A stretch of 64,000 bases of DNA from Bostrychus sinensis (lineage: Eukaryota; Chordata; Actinopteri; Gobiiformes; Eleotridae). Of this stretch, positions 22,977 to 34,892 are shown piece after piece. The notes under the pieces were generated by a model that did not search any database, was not told the origin of the DNA, and was given only the letters and a program-made list of their open reading frames with translations. The translations under genes were made by a program, and so were the position numbers. Position 1 is the first letter of the stretch; each line of letters begins with the position of its first letter. The DNA lies in contig CM036242.1 of NCBI GenBank assembly GCA_020698575.1, positions 41,164,662 through 41,228,661 on the forward strand. Reading direction: 5' to 3'.

Positions 22977-23144
22977 AATAACCGTCATTGCATAATACAT
23001 CAAATATTTACACTGGCAACATTTAATATATGTACATCAAACAACTGTTAAAAATAATTCAAATGCAGTGTATAAATATTTGAGGTGGCACACTTTAAGG
23101 ACAAAAAAGATAATTAAATTGCCAGTTTAACTAGTTGAGTAAAG

Positions 23145-23581
23145 CAGTGTTTCCCAACCAGTGGTATGGGGACCCCTAGGGGTACTTGGAATTATTTCAT
23201 TATTTAATAAGAAAGTCTAAAACTAACTGACTAAAATATCTGAATAGCTTGTTTCAAATGAGAAGTATTCAAATATTGACAATTACTTCTGATTAATTTT
23301 ATTGTAAATTTAAGATTTTAAGATAATTTGTTTTAATTTTGAATAGTAAAATAATTTACTGTAATATAAGTTTATATTGTTATTTTATTTATTTTTTATA
23401 AATGTATTGTTATTTTAAAGGCATTTTTTTATTTTGAATTTTATTTTTAAGCAAAAAATGCAGGAGAATTTTTATGACCACTTTTTGAAAAATGAACATG
23501 TAGGCCTATAGGAATGAGAGGGTACTCACGGTATGACAAAAAGCCAAGGGGTCACATGATAAAAAAGGCTGGGAACCATTG
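23145..23581 (+). mobile_element. Non-autonomous hAT element
   Basis: The inverted tips CAGTGTTTCCCAACC (left) and GGCTGGGAACCATTG (right) are of the classic hAT type. Candidate 8-bp duplications GAGTAAAG (23137-23144) and GAGTGTAG (23582-23589) match at 6 of 8. The interior is very AT-rich without coding capacity. Confidence 0.78.
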
Positions 23582-24423
23582 GAGTGTAGGACAGACAAAC
23601 AACCTTTAGAAATCCTTTTTTATTGCCTAAACTATAGCCACTAAAACTTGTATTAAAACAGTTTTATTAGCAAAGAGAATCCTCTAAACATAACAAAAGA
23701 TGAACCCAATGAAGAACAAAGCAACCTACCCCTACCTATATTATACAGTATTCAGACCCAAAGACTTTCTCTGAGAACATCAACAGAAAATGCGTTCATA
23801 ATTATCCAAGGAGTGAAATCTGAGATCAACTGTATGCCAAATGTTATCAGCTCACAAATAACACTTCCTCTTTTCATCTCAGCAGCCAACTCAGCAGTGG
23901 GCGCTTCCCAAAAAAACTGTAAAATTTGAACTTCACATTTCCTGCTAAGATCCCAAGTAGATCTGACTCCTCCTGTTGTTAGTATGCACGGCGCAGAGAA
24001 TCTGATTTGTCCCCAAAACCAAATGAAACAGGTCAGGAAGTTCTGGGATTAGAGTTCATTAGCATCACGCTGCTGCACATATTAACGAGTTTGGCCCAAT
24101 TGCCCCAACTTTAGTTTGTCCCAGAACCCACTGATATCAAAAATGGAATAGAGGAATCATATATATTTAAATGAATTTTAAGCTGCACTGCGTAAGATTT
24201 TCACAGTTCTAGATTGAAGTGGAAGCAATGGTAAAGTGCTTTATAGAAAGAAATGTGATTTAAAAATCTCTTTGTGCTGTATGTGTTGTGTCAAGCTCTG
24301 GGCAAAAGAGCATTTTCTATAATAAATAAATAATAATATAATATTAATAATATCTGTCATATGCCCCATGTGCAACAAACTGCTGTGCACTGTGTTTTTG
24401 ACAACTTTCTATCAGAAACAATA
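23582..24423. other. No recognised feature
   Basis: Unassigned AT-rich DNA. Confidence 0.4.
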
Positions 24424-24712
24424 TTAAAGGGGCTATATTATGCTTTTTCTGTGTCTTTTTAAATTAATCTAGGACACATCTAGATCAGCACCTTACATTT
24501 TGTTGGTCAGAAAATGCAATAATTATTGAAAAAACCTTGAAGAAACTCATCATTTGACTTTGTGAGAAACGTTCAGGTTAGGTCTGTCCCTTTGAGAGCC
24601 CTCCCTCCCCTGAAACAAAACACAATTCCAGGTCTGTTTTTGATGAGGGAACAACATTCTAACATTGCAGAAAGCTCAGAAAAGTCGATTTTGTATTTTA
24701 TAGCCCCTTTAA
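24424..24712. mobile_element. Short TIR element (TTAAAGGGGCTATA family)
   Basis: Left tip TTAAAGGGGCTATATTATGC and inverted right tip TTTTATAGCCCCTTTAA, 289 bp in total. No open frame of interest. The outer TTAAAGG is shared with 16704-17200. Confidence 0.75.
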
Positions 24713-24866
24713 CTTCTTTAGCAACCGGTTGGATCAGACCAGGACCACACAGGCCTCAGCCTTTACTCCCCACCTGCATCACCTCAGTTCTTTCCTTGGA
24801 CCACTTTTGATACTGACCACCGCAGACCATGAACACCGCACAAGAGCTCTAGAGATGTTCTAACCC

Positions 24867-25155
24867 AGCCCTTGTTTCTCAAATGGGGGTACTCATACAC
24901 CCAGGGGTACTTGGACGCATCACAGGGGGAACTGAATTTTTTTTGGCAAAAACAAATAAAAAAATAAGTAATCATAATTATAAAAACAGTAACATTAATG
25001 CTAAAATATGTTAAGGTATTATGTTCATATGTTTTATTTCACTTTCCTTAAAAACTCAATCAAAAATGCTGAAGCGATAGTTGGAGGAAGCTATAAAACA
25101 TATATGTCAGGGGGTTCTTAACTTTTGTTTGAAGTTTGTTTTAAGTTTGAGAACC
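24867..25155. mobile_element. Degraded hAT-type element
   Basis: Left 'CAGCCCTTGTTTCTCAAATG' with 'GGGGGTACTC' and right 'AAGTTTGAGAACCAGACTC' resemble the CAGTGGTTCTCAAAC / GTTTGAGAACCACTG pair. No target duplication was recognised. Confidence 0.5.
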
Positions 25156-25189
25156 AGACTCTAGCCATTACAATTTGGCCCCTATCAAA

Positions 25190-25340
25190 CTCACTCAAAT
25201 CCTTACACTTGCCCATTTTTCCTGTTTCTAACACATAAACTTTATGGACAAAATGTTCATTTGCTGTCTAATATATATCATCCAGGAGCAAGGGCCATGA
25301 TGAAGAGATGATCTGTGTTATTCACTTCATCTGTCAGTGG
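25190..25340 (-). repeat. Tc1-like transposon 5' fragment
   Basis: The minus strand matches the 5' region of the Tc1-like family at 39635-39837: 'TTGCCCATTTTTCCTG', 'GACAAAATGTTCATTTGCTG', 'CCATGATGAAGAGATGATCTG'. The tip itself is degraded. Confidence 0.6.
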
Positions 25341-27866
25341 TCAAATGCTTTTGCCTCGCCGCTGTATATCGAAAAACATATTTTTGGTGATGTAGTCTTA
25401 GACATAAAGTCTTGACTTAAGACGATCACAATTCTTACAAGAAATGTGGGCTGCTGTATATGAGCTGTGCAGCTTCTAACACCTGACAAAGAAACATAAT
25501 TATTACAAATTGTACAAGTAAATAGTACATATACAAATAGTGCTTAGCCTTCTTGTGAACCCCTGAGTGCATCATGGGTCAAATCCTGGACACCAAAACT
25601 GGTAGCCTGGCCAGCCAGCTTCTCCTACTTTGTTTTAGAAAGCAGGACAGTCTGGTTCCTCTTTCACAGCAAAGTGTTTCTCTCCGGTCAATTTGGAACT
25701 GGCCTATCTGCGCGTCTTACGAATATGTAAGCAGAGCTAACAGTAGCAGTGCTTTCCTTCGTCACCTGTTGGTTCTGCTGAAGCCCTTGTTGTTGGTCAG
25801 TGGTATTTTTTTTATTGTTGCCATTTTAACAACAGTATAGTCCCGTTGAAGTCCAACCTCACGACCCACTTTTTCCACAAGGAAAACTGCCATGTTTGTT
25901 TGGGTCAGCAGCACGCTCTTTACGTCCTGCACTTTGTTTCTCTGATTGGTTGCTCAGCCTGTGAATGTTCCACTCACAGAAACAACAAGTACAGTATATA
26001 TTTAAACATTCCTTAGCCATCCAAACACTGTTAACTGAAACAGAAACATGGCTTAGATTTTTGACAACTAGGATGTCCCTCTCTGGGTATCATCGGATAA
26101 TTGAAGCTCTAAGTGAGCCCCTTATGGCCTTGTCCCATGTGACACAGTGACATTGAGGATTTGGAAATGCCTCCTCGCTCTCCTTCGTTTGGCCTGATGC
26201 TAATGTGTGTGTGTGAGCCGCGCTGCAGTGGGCTGTTTGTGAATATGTTAGTGAAGCCGCTGGGACTTCGTGTGGGTAAGAATAATGCTCTGTAGCAGCA
26301 GCTCGTGTGGCGGTGAGTGCTGCGCATCAGTGTGGGTCTAATAGCGAATGGTTTTGGATGAAAGAGCCACTGCCCCGGGATAATGCCCTGGGACCCTGGA
26401 GCCTGTGGAGCAGATTTTAATAATCACAGCCCCAGAAAACACCGTCCACTTAATGTATTTGCTATTAACACACAATCTGTCAACTCAAATCACTATGGGA
26501 TATCATTTTAGAGTATTTTTTAGTACTCAAAAGATTTGTTACAGCATGATTATGAATTTATGGGTAGGGCTGGGTACCATTCAGATTTTTTTGATACCAT
26601 TACTTAAACGATACCTGTTTTTTGATACCAGTGCCTGACCGATATAGCGCATATGTAGAGCAGTAATGCACACAAAAAAAAATCTTGTCTGAGGCGCAGA
26701 TGTTGCAAAACAATTAAAAAACTCAACAACAGCGTTGCACACTCTGCCATTCCATATATCAAAGATATTTATTTGATTACGCTGATTACGATTACGACCT
26801 GATGAAGGCTGCTGAGCCGAAGCGTACACCTGTGCCACAGACACTGGAGGCCAGGTGAGTGAAGTGTTTTGTCTGAGGGTAGGACCAGGTCTTTTGTGTT
26901 GTTTGACCCTGTACCTGGGAGCTCCAGCTTTGTCCATCCCTGTCCTTGCGTTGTTTCTGCAGATGTCCCTCTGCTGCCATAGCGACTGTTGCTGTGTTTA
27001 CTGCAGGACTCAGAGGTTCATGTGATGGCCGCTGCGTCACACAACAACCCATTCAACCCATCCTCGGCCCAGAATGTTTGTTGACTGCCGTTCATATGGA
27101 GACTGACAAATACTGGCCTGATTCTTTTATTTTTTTCTAATTTGCAGAAAAGATCAACTAGTACAATAAACAAACTATGTACTCATGAAGTATTTGAATG
27201 GCATGCAGCTAAAGAGAGGCTCCAAGTGTTTTTGTGCTGCATAAACATATGTATTTTAATCTACGGTAAAAAACATTTATTAAATTGCTGCAACAATGCT
27301 GTGGAAAATAATTAATTTGATCTTTCTGTTTTATTGTGATAAATAAATATCTAAGCAACAACTGCACATTTCTGTAAGTATCTCTGTGTGTAATTTAAAC
27401 AGGCCTGGCATTTTTAAAAATGCGGTCAGTAATTAATCCAGTATAGGGCTAATATCCTTATATTTCTTGCTTTTCCCAAGTTGTTCACATGTCAGCACAG
27501 TTCCAATTTAGAGAAATAGAAAGCAACAACAGCACATGAACGTGGAAAAAAAAGCAATTAACACAAGTTACACATAAACCATGGAACATAGAAACCAGTG
27601 AGCGTGTTGCTTGTGTGAATCACTGTTTGTTAGGAGTGAGCACAAAAGGGAAAAGCCAAAAGAAAAGAAGAAGAAGAAGAAGAAGACATGGAATACAGAG
27701 AATACTTCATGCAGTATTGATGAAACAATGCTCAATCAGAAAACAAGAAAATTCACTTATTTCTGGGATTGTAGACAAAGAACTGACTCAGTAACTATTA
27801 ATGTTAGGCTTTGATTACATTAATCACCATTTATAATTTGCAACCATTGTAGTTACTTCTCCAAAC
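25341..27866. other. Mostly unassigned; one hAT-like tip and an (AAG)n tract
   Basis: At 26565 a TAGGGCTGGGTACCATTC tip followed by repeated 'GATACC' resembles a known fish hAT end, but no right partner was found. A short (AAG)n tract lies at about 27665-27688. 26150-26400 is less AT-rich than its surroundings. No coding region was recognised. Confidence 0.35.
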
Positions 27867-28806
27867 TTAAGAGTTGAAGTCCCCAATTCTGCTAAATCAC
27901 CTTTTTTAAGCTTTTAACCATGTTAAAATGTTATTTGCCCCTCAAAAACAGACCTGGATTAGTATTTTGTTTCATTCATGTTCCTGTATGCTGAGGCACT
28001 GCCTTTCTCCAGAGCTGAAAACGCTCGGTCTCACAGCTCTACATAGACATGTGAAACCAGGAAGTGCTCCTGTGCGTTTCTAAAGCCCATAGACCAGGGG
28101 TGTCCAAACTTTTTTCTAAGAGGGCCACACTTGAAGATGTGAAAATCTTCAAGGGCCGACAGTCCCTCCTGATGTTGTCAAGTTACTGAACACACACAGT
28201 ATAAATTTAATACACACTGTTTTATAAGTATTTTGTTTTAAAAAGCCAAATAAGTATAAATTACTTTGTTTAACGACACTAGTCCCAAAAAATGTACATC
28301 TTTGAACATAAAAACTGCAACTGTAATTATTTTTCCACCAATTAATTTGAAAATACACAGCATCGAGTCGTAGATGAGATGCACAAATGTACAGACAAAA
28401 CTAGGGAAACACTGTACAAAAGTGCTGATGAGCTAAAAGCAATGCCTTTTGTTATAAAAGCTGAGGGCCAAATGAAATTTCAACCTGTGCCACAAATGGC
28501 CCCCGGGCCGCACTTTGGACGTGCCTGCCATAGACTGTCACCACACTCATTCTGATCATCCTCTGTCACTACGAAGCAGCCAGCTCATTTATCTGTTAGT
28601 GTCATGTTGCTAATAGCCAGGCTAATTAGCCATTTTATGCTCTGTCCAGTCCCCAGCCAGAAGGGGGCGACAGACACCTAATTAAAGCATTGTCTGCAAA
28701 GTCACAGTAACAGGAACAACATTCTTTTAAGTTATAAAATGTAAAATACTAATGCAAAGGTGTCCTATTTCAAAAGCCTGAAAAAAGCACAAGATGGCCA
28801 CTTTAA
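27867..28806. mobile_element. TTAAAGG-family TIR element carrying a hAT insertion
   Basis: Block for block the same family as 16704-17200 ('CCCCAATTCTGCTAAATCAC', 'ACGCTCGGTCTCACAGC', 'CATGTTGCTAATAGCC', 'AGGGGGCGACAGACACC'). It ends in 'GGCCACTTTAA'. It is interrupted by the hAT element at 28095-28527. Without that insertion it would be about 500 bp, the length of the other copy. Confidence 0.75.
28095..28527 (+). mobile_element. Non-autonomous hAT (Charlie-like) element with perfect 8-bp duplication
   Basis: The tips CAGGGGTGTCCAAACTTTTT (left) and GCACTTTGGACGTGCCTG (right) are inverted hAT termini. The duplication CCATAGAC is exact at 28087-28094 and 28528-28535. The 433-bp interior lacks a transposase. 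Confidence 0.88.
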
Positions 28807-29579
28807 GCAGTAAATGAGGTGTTGTCTTGCCAATGCGGAACATCCAGCTTCTTTTTTTCCTGTCTAATATCACAGCAGTTTGCAGCAACAAATCACAACA
28901 AGACGACAAAGTGTGTTTTGAACCAGAGCCATTCAGTGGATGTTGTGCAGAGACGTGATTCCCTGAAAACAGCTGAAAGTGAATCAGACATTTTCAGTCA
29001 GACTCTCAGTAGATGTTTGATCGGTAAACGCAGAGCTGCTGTGGGCCCAGTGGTGCCATGGCTGGACGTTTTATTTGGAAATGTGGCTGGAAACCCATTG
29101 ACAAGAAATGATTTAATGTATTTCTTAGAAGAGCTCATAAAAACACCATTTACTTTCACTTGGCTGCTCATTTTTTCTGTAATGGATCCTAATTTTATCA
29201 ATAGGTAATTACTGAAGCGTTGCCTTACACCTGCCAGACCTCGAGACTGTGTTTGATCCAAGGCAATGTTTTCATAAGAAACGATTCAAGTACTGAACTG
29301 AGATGATCGTTTTTAGTCATAATTCATTCAAAAGAACTTAATTACTTATGTTCTGGCTAAAATTAGGAAAGTCTGCTTTTATTTAAAGAAACTAGTATTT
29401 ATAGATTTACCAGTTTGGAAATGTTCCCATGAGTACCTCCTCATAATTCTTCAATGTAACATTTTCTTTTTTACTTTACTAATTTCCCTGCGTTTTTCTT
29501 AAACAAAAGATTGAAATTAAATTAAAATTATAATTCTCCTATAATTCCTATTACATTTATTTATTTCAGTATTTATAGT
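28807..29579. other. No recognised feature
   Basis: Includes a 129-codon open frame (28819-29208) with no family resemblance and no coding signature; I take it as chance. Confidence 0.35.
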
Positions 29580-29798
29580 CAAAAGTTTTAAGTCTTGTCT
29601 GAAGACCCACTTTTTTTCTTTGGCTTTGAACTCGGCGTGAGTTGCGTGGTTCTATGTCTTTTGCTTTTTTGTGTATTGCTCTTATTTGATTTTACTAGTT
29701 TGTATTGTTTTATTGGGAACTTGTAAAGTTGAATAGAGCATTTGTGTATTTATTGTTTTATAATCTTGTGCAGCACTTTGGAAACTGTCTGTGCAAAA
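29580..29798 (+). repeat. LINE 3' end (L2/Rex1-like)
   Basis: 'CTTGTCTGAAGACCCAC' and 'CTTTGGCTTTGAACTC' code for the 'LKTHLFSLAFN'-like tail of L2-type LINE proteins in one frame. 'TTGTGCAGCACTTTGG' follows, as in the 3' UTR of such elements. A Rex3 fragment abuts it directly. Confidence 0.5.
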
Positions 29799-30136
29799 TC
29801 CATCCATCTTCTTCTGCTTTATCTGGGGCTGGGTTGTGAGGGCAGCAGTCTAAGCAGGGACACCCAGACTTCCCTCTCCATGGCCACTTCCTCCAGCTCC
29901 TCTGGAGGAACCCCAAGACGTTCCCAGGCTGAGAGACGTAGTCCCGCCAGCGGGTCCTAGGTTTTCCCCGGGGCCTCCTCCCGGTGGGACATGCCCGGAA
30001 CACCTCCCTAAGGAGGCATCCCAGAAGCATCCGAAACAGATGCCCAAGCCACCTCAGCTGGCTCCTCTCGATGTGGAGGAGCAGCGGCTTTACTCCGAGC
30101 TCCTCCTGGATAACCGAGCTCCTCACCCTATCTCTA
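29799..30136 (-). mobile_element. Rex3, 3' terminal 338 bp
   Basis: On the minus strand it encodes 'LLLHIERSQLRWLGHLFRM', 'PRTRWRDYVS' and the C-terminal end, and terminates with the GATGGATGG-type tail at 29799. It is strongly 5'-truncated, as is usual for LINEs. No clear target duplication was found. Confidence 0.88.
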
Positions 30137-30684
30137 ACCCCCAATTTCCACTGCATGCATCTCCGCTCCGCTGCACTCCGCCCCGCACTCCGCAGTAAAT
30201 ATGCAGTCGTTGAATGAGAGCATTTCCACAGCTGTGCTCTGCTTTGCGCCGGAGATACGCAGCCAGTCTATTTTCCTCGACGCCGTTCAACGGCAGACTC
30301 CGTTCAGATCAACCTCCACAGCTCAGATCACACCAAACAGGAAACTGGACGTGCACAGCATCCGGATTTAAAAGTAATGTAATTTTGTACAAACGTTTTT
30401 GATTTGAATATTTACATTTAATCAACATTTATCATATTATCTTTGATACAGTCCATCTTAGAAGGCCATTTACATATGACAGAAACTATGTTGGACACAT
30501 TTAAACATTAATTCCCTTTCTATAGCTCTTTCGTGCCCAGCTGCTTCCCCGTTAATGAAAGTGAAGTGAACTCCAAAGCAATCTCATATTAAACTATTGT
30601 TTTCTGTCCTTCAGCTGTCATAAAGACATACACTGACAGAGAAACATTCACACATTCATTCATTCATCACAGGGAAATTTAGAG
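30137..30684. other. GC-rich segment, then AT-rich DNA
   Basis: 30137-30380 starts with 'CCCCCAATTTCCACTGC' and is rich in CCGC motifs; it resembles the tip of a GC-rich fish DNA transposon but no partner end was seen. The rest is unassigned. Confidence 0.35.
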
Positions 30685-31191
30685 CAGTGGTTCTCAAACT
30701 GTGGTATGGGTACCACTGGTGGTACTCAAGAGTATTTTGCTGTTGAACTCCTGGTTTTGTTTAATTTAGAACCTGTTTTAGTCCTGATTTAGTTGGGGTT
30801 TGAAAGGTAGACCACTGTTTAGTCCTGGGTTAGTACTGGATTAGATTAATCCTAGATGAGACCTGGTTTAGTCCTAGTTTAAAACAGCTTTAGTCTTGGA
30901 TTTGTCCTTGTTTAGCCCTGATTTAGTCCTGGCATAGCCTTGGTTTAGTTTTTGTTGTAAAGCTGATTTAGTCTTGGATCTGTCCTTGTTTAGCCCCGAT
31001 TTAGCCTTGGTTTAGTCCTTGTTCTGTCCATATTTAGTAATAAATTGTGAAATGTGTTAGCCACAATTGTATTCCCTAGTCCAGACATGGGTAAGTCCTG
31101 TTTCAGGCTCATTCTATTCATTAAAAATGGTTCTTAAAAAGTCCAATATTTTCTGAGGTGGTACTTGGTGTAAAAAGTTTGAGAAGCCCTG
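30685..31191 (-). mobile_element. hAT-type element with TTTAGTCCTGG array
   Basis: Left tip CAGTGGTTCTCAAACTGTGG and right tip AAGTTTGAGAAGCCCTG. Candidate 8-bp duplications ATTTAGAG (30677-30684) and ATTAAGAG (31192-31199) match at 7 of 8. The interior has about 25 minisatellite units. It is the reverse of the 22419-22750 element: the 'GTGGTACTTGGTG' block near the right end is the complement of that element's left block. Confidence 0.8.
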
Positions 31192-34081
31192 ATTAAGAGT
31201 CAACAATCCTCCTTACACATTTGTCTTTGGACGGTGGGAGGAAGAGGAGAGAACCCATGGATGATTAAATAAAAACATCATAAAATAAAAGATTATACAC
31301 TAAACTGATATATCCAGATTTATTTCAATTGCATCATTTGCCCAAGTCCAATGGATCAGAGACATAGCCACTCCCAGATGGACGCAGCTTGATTTCTCGC
31401 AAATGGCTTTAACAAATTTATCTCTTTTGTGTGTGTGTGTGCTGGGGAGTGTAATTACTCTGATAAATGTGTGGTACCCCTTCAGGAAACACTGATATTC
31501 ATTTCTGCTCATCACATGGGAGGGACTGGAGTTCGGTTTGAAGCGCACATTTGAAACAGATCTGAGATAATGAGGAGGAGGCAGAGTGCAGAAATGTTTT
31601 CAGTGTCAGTCTCTTTTCTAAAATAAGATCAGACAGAGCTTAGTCAGTGCCCTCCAACAATGAAAGAAGAACCTAAAAACAAACAAAACAAAAAAACGAC
31701 TGGATGCTTCACCGCACAAAAGGTGGGAGCAATTTCTATCAGCATTATATTCTATGTCTTTTAGATTCTTTACAAATCAAAATATAGCAAAAAGGAAATT
31801 ATGACGGAATGTTTTGTTTCCTAATATCGTAAAAGCAGTCATCTGTGACCAAAACAAGACCTTTAGACATCAGTTATTAACAAGATTACAAGGCAATTCC
31901 TTTTCAGTGAACTTAAAAGTACTTAGTTACTTTACTTAAGTAAAGAAATAAGTGAGAAATGAATACCAGTTCAATTTCAGAATTGAGAAAGCATCTTGGA
32001 TAAGAGGTGAAACGTCTTCAACTTTAAAAAACAGGTTCAGGTGACTGCTTTTAAAACTTTTGTTGTGATGAAATTACTTTAGATCAGTGAGAGTCTTCAC
32101 AGACATAGATTTTGTATAATATATCCCCTTTAATATTTGTAACATCTTAACATTTTTTGGTGAATTGGTCTGGTTTTACTTCAAACTAAGTCTGCTTTGA
32201 TTGGTGGCACACCCTTTTGTAATTAGGATTGATACTTTATAAACAGATGCTTGTCAAAATGATTTAGAAAGATAGAGGAAAAGTAATTTAGCCATGTTTT
32301 GAGCCAAACAAGCATCTCCTATTATGATTATTTTAACCAGCAGAGGTACTAGTGAGACATCTGAGACCCACTGTATTTGTCCCTAGAAAACCCTGGTCTT
32401 GTTTTAAGAGCAGTGTGTGTAAAACTTGTTGCTCTTGTTAGTGCTGTTGTCAGAAAGTACAACCTTGGTGCTAATTGGAGCATGGCTGTGTCATTGGGAA
32501 AGGTGCACACTGGCTGTACCTGGTCTGAGAGGATTTAGTGTGAATTTCCTCGACCGCTGACTGTACCAACTTCAAATTTATTAGTTTTTTTCCACCCACA
32601 CTGTAAGAAAGTTTACATGACACACAGTATACTTGTTTAAGGGAAAATAAGTGCTATGTGAAAAAATAAAAACATATTACTGTAGTCTTGAACATGTCAT
32701 TGATTGACAACAATGCTGATTTAAAAAAAAAAAATTTTTTTGAACAGGGGCCATTTCTTTTTTTTTTATGTGTCACTTGTTGCCTTTAGTACAAAAAGTG
32801 CTCACCTCCTTAAAAGTGCCATAGATGATATTTTTTTCCACTTTAAATCACATTCAGTGTTTTAGTCAACTTGAGTTCTTATCATCACAATTACAGTTTT
32901 AACATTTCACACATCTGGACATTTTCTTTGGCTCGCTTCATGCTCCCCTTCACTTCTCCCCACCCACAAACACACACCTCCACCTCCAGACCATTTTTAT
33001 CGGAGTCTTCGTCCTGCAGTAGTTGACAATGCAAGAGCAACAGTATATAATACAGCCATACAGTCAGTTTCCAGCTGATGGTTAATTATGAAAAAATCTA
33101 ATTTCAAACTAGTTTTAATGGAATCATGCAATGATCAGGTCCTAAAGACCATGATTGTAACAACTGTTTGTTCAGTGTGTTATCGACCTAAACTGACCAA
33201 TAAGACTGAAATTTGAAACTTCTCATAAAAATGCTGACCCTGACCAAATTTGGCACATTTTGAATTAACACAGGAAAAAAACTTCAATATTTTCAATGAT
33301 GAAGTATAAAAAAGGTGCCAAAGGCTGGACAAGCATTAAAAATCCCTCACATCATGGTAAATTGATATTTCATGCGTGCCTGTTAACTGTGCTATGTTGC
33401 TAGCAGGATTAATTTATTTACAGTATGTTCTTGTAAATGCTTCAGCCGCTTTTTGATTATTGTCCACGGCTACCTTACCTCGCTGACCTCTAAGCAATAC
33501 AGTATTTACCCTCTGGACTTATGGATGGTGAAATATGGCATTTGTTCACTATCTCCTCTCCCCACTCAATGCTCTGACATAAATAATGCATTAGGAAGTA
33601 TACTAATGCAGATGCACCAATCTTTTTCTATACTTTTCCATTTCCTCATCTCGTCTCGGCGGGCCTTGCTCCTTAATAAGAGCTGGTTCATTTTTCTTGA
33701 TGACTATTTTGGTGTCTTGTTATTTTTATCCTGTTTTTCTCCTCTATTTTGTGCACTGCTCTCCTGTGAGTTTAGTCTTGTAAAATGTAATTAGTGCCGA
33801 CTGCTGCTCAGGGGACGGAGGAACGCAGTGTTGTGGAGAAGAGACTGCAGAGTTCAAAGCCACTCTGAATTTACATCAAGAATGATATTTTAGGACATTG
33901 GTTTGAATGAATTGTCAATAAGGCTTGTGTTAAAATAAGTAATTTATGGTTTGTGAAGCTAATGGGAGGCAGGTTGGCCAACTTTTACTAATGACCAGTG
34001 ACCAGTGGCAGCTATGAGTTCACCACTGTAAAGTGCTTTGAGAAGCTTTGGCTCAGAAAGTTAAATAACATCTACTGTTCA
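31192..34081. other. No recognised gene; long sparse stretch
   Basis: AT-rich DNA with scattered A/T runs (for example 32720-32770). 33400-33830 is a more complex stretch with a 113-codon open frame (33453-33794) that shows no family resemblance. It might be conserved non-coding DNA, but this cannot be judged from one sequence. Confidence 0.35.
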
Positions 34082-34883
34082 CTAGGAGGGTAACGGTACA
34101 CAGGGTTGTAGTGAATCATTTTGGTATGAACTTGTATACAGTTTTGGTAGTATTTGTAATTAAATTTAATAATTTAGCGGGAGCCTAAGCATGGCAGAAC
34201 TAAATTTCACCCAAGAGTTTCCGCACAAACGCTATTAAGTGACCGATTGCACACAACATTACCATGGCAAACACGAAGCTAGAGCTTGCTTACCCTGTTA
34301 CCTCCCTATGGTCTCCTGTGTGGGAACATTTTGGCTTTGGCAAAATCAGTGATGAGAGTCGTGCATTGACATTGTTCCATGGAGATGAGGTACGAAGCAC
34401 ACAACAATTTGTTAACGCACTTAAAACGGCATCACCCGACTGTAAAAGTCATGGCAGATTACGCTTTTAAGGCTTTATCAAGTCATTCAGATTGAGCTAA
34501 AGCAATAACCCACATGGACACACGGTTTAGTCCTGGTGTAACAGGTTGAGTCCTTGATTAGTCCTGATTTAGACATGGTTTAGTCCCGGTTTAATCTCGC
34601 TTTAGTCCCAGTTTAGTCCTGGTTTAGTTCTACAGTAAACATATTAGATAAATCCTGAGGTGTGGACCTCTGTGACCTCTGTGGTGCTCCATGTCTCTGA
34701 CCACAGATGGATGGACATCACAGACTACAGAAAGATATTGAACAGTAACTGTACATTCACAGTCGGAGATGAATACATTTTGCAAGTTTTTTTTCTGCTT
34801 TTTTGTACCAAATATGTAACAAACTCAACTCTCAAAGAAACTGAAATGAACCGAACTGTGATTTTAGTGTATCATTACACCCA
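34082..34883 (+). mobile_element. hAT element (BED/ZBED type), internally decayed
   Basis: It is flanked by an exact 9-bp repeat TACTGTTCA (34073-34081 and 34884-34892), which includes a hAT-like 8-bp duplication. The tips GGGTAACGGTACAC (left) and GTATCATTACACCCA (right) are inverted. An open frame at 34264-34470 contains 'SPVWEHFGFGKI', reminiscent of the start of a BED finger, but the zinc ligands and the rest of the transposase are missing. A short TTTAGTCCTGG array sits at 34525-34632, exactly where the related element at 2921 has its own. Confidence 0.72.
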
Positions 34884-34892
34884 TACTGTTCA

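Noticed and set aside
28819..29208. 129-codon plus-strand open frame
   Set aside because: No family resemblance, no splice or codon-use support, in AT-rich DNA; probably chance.
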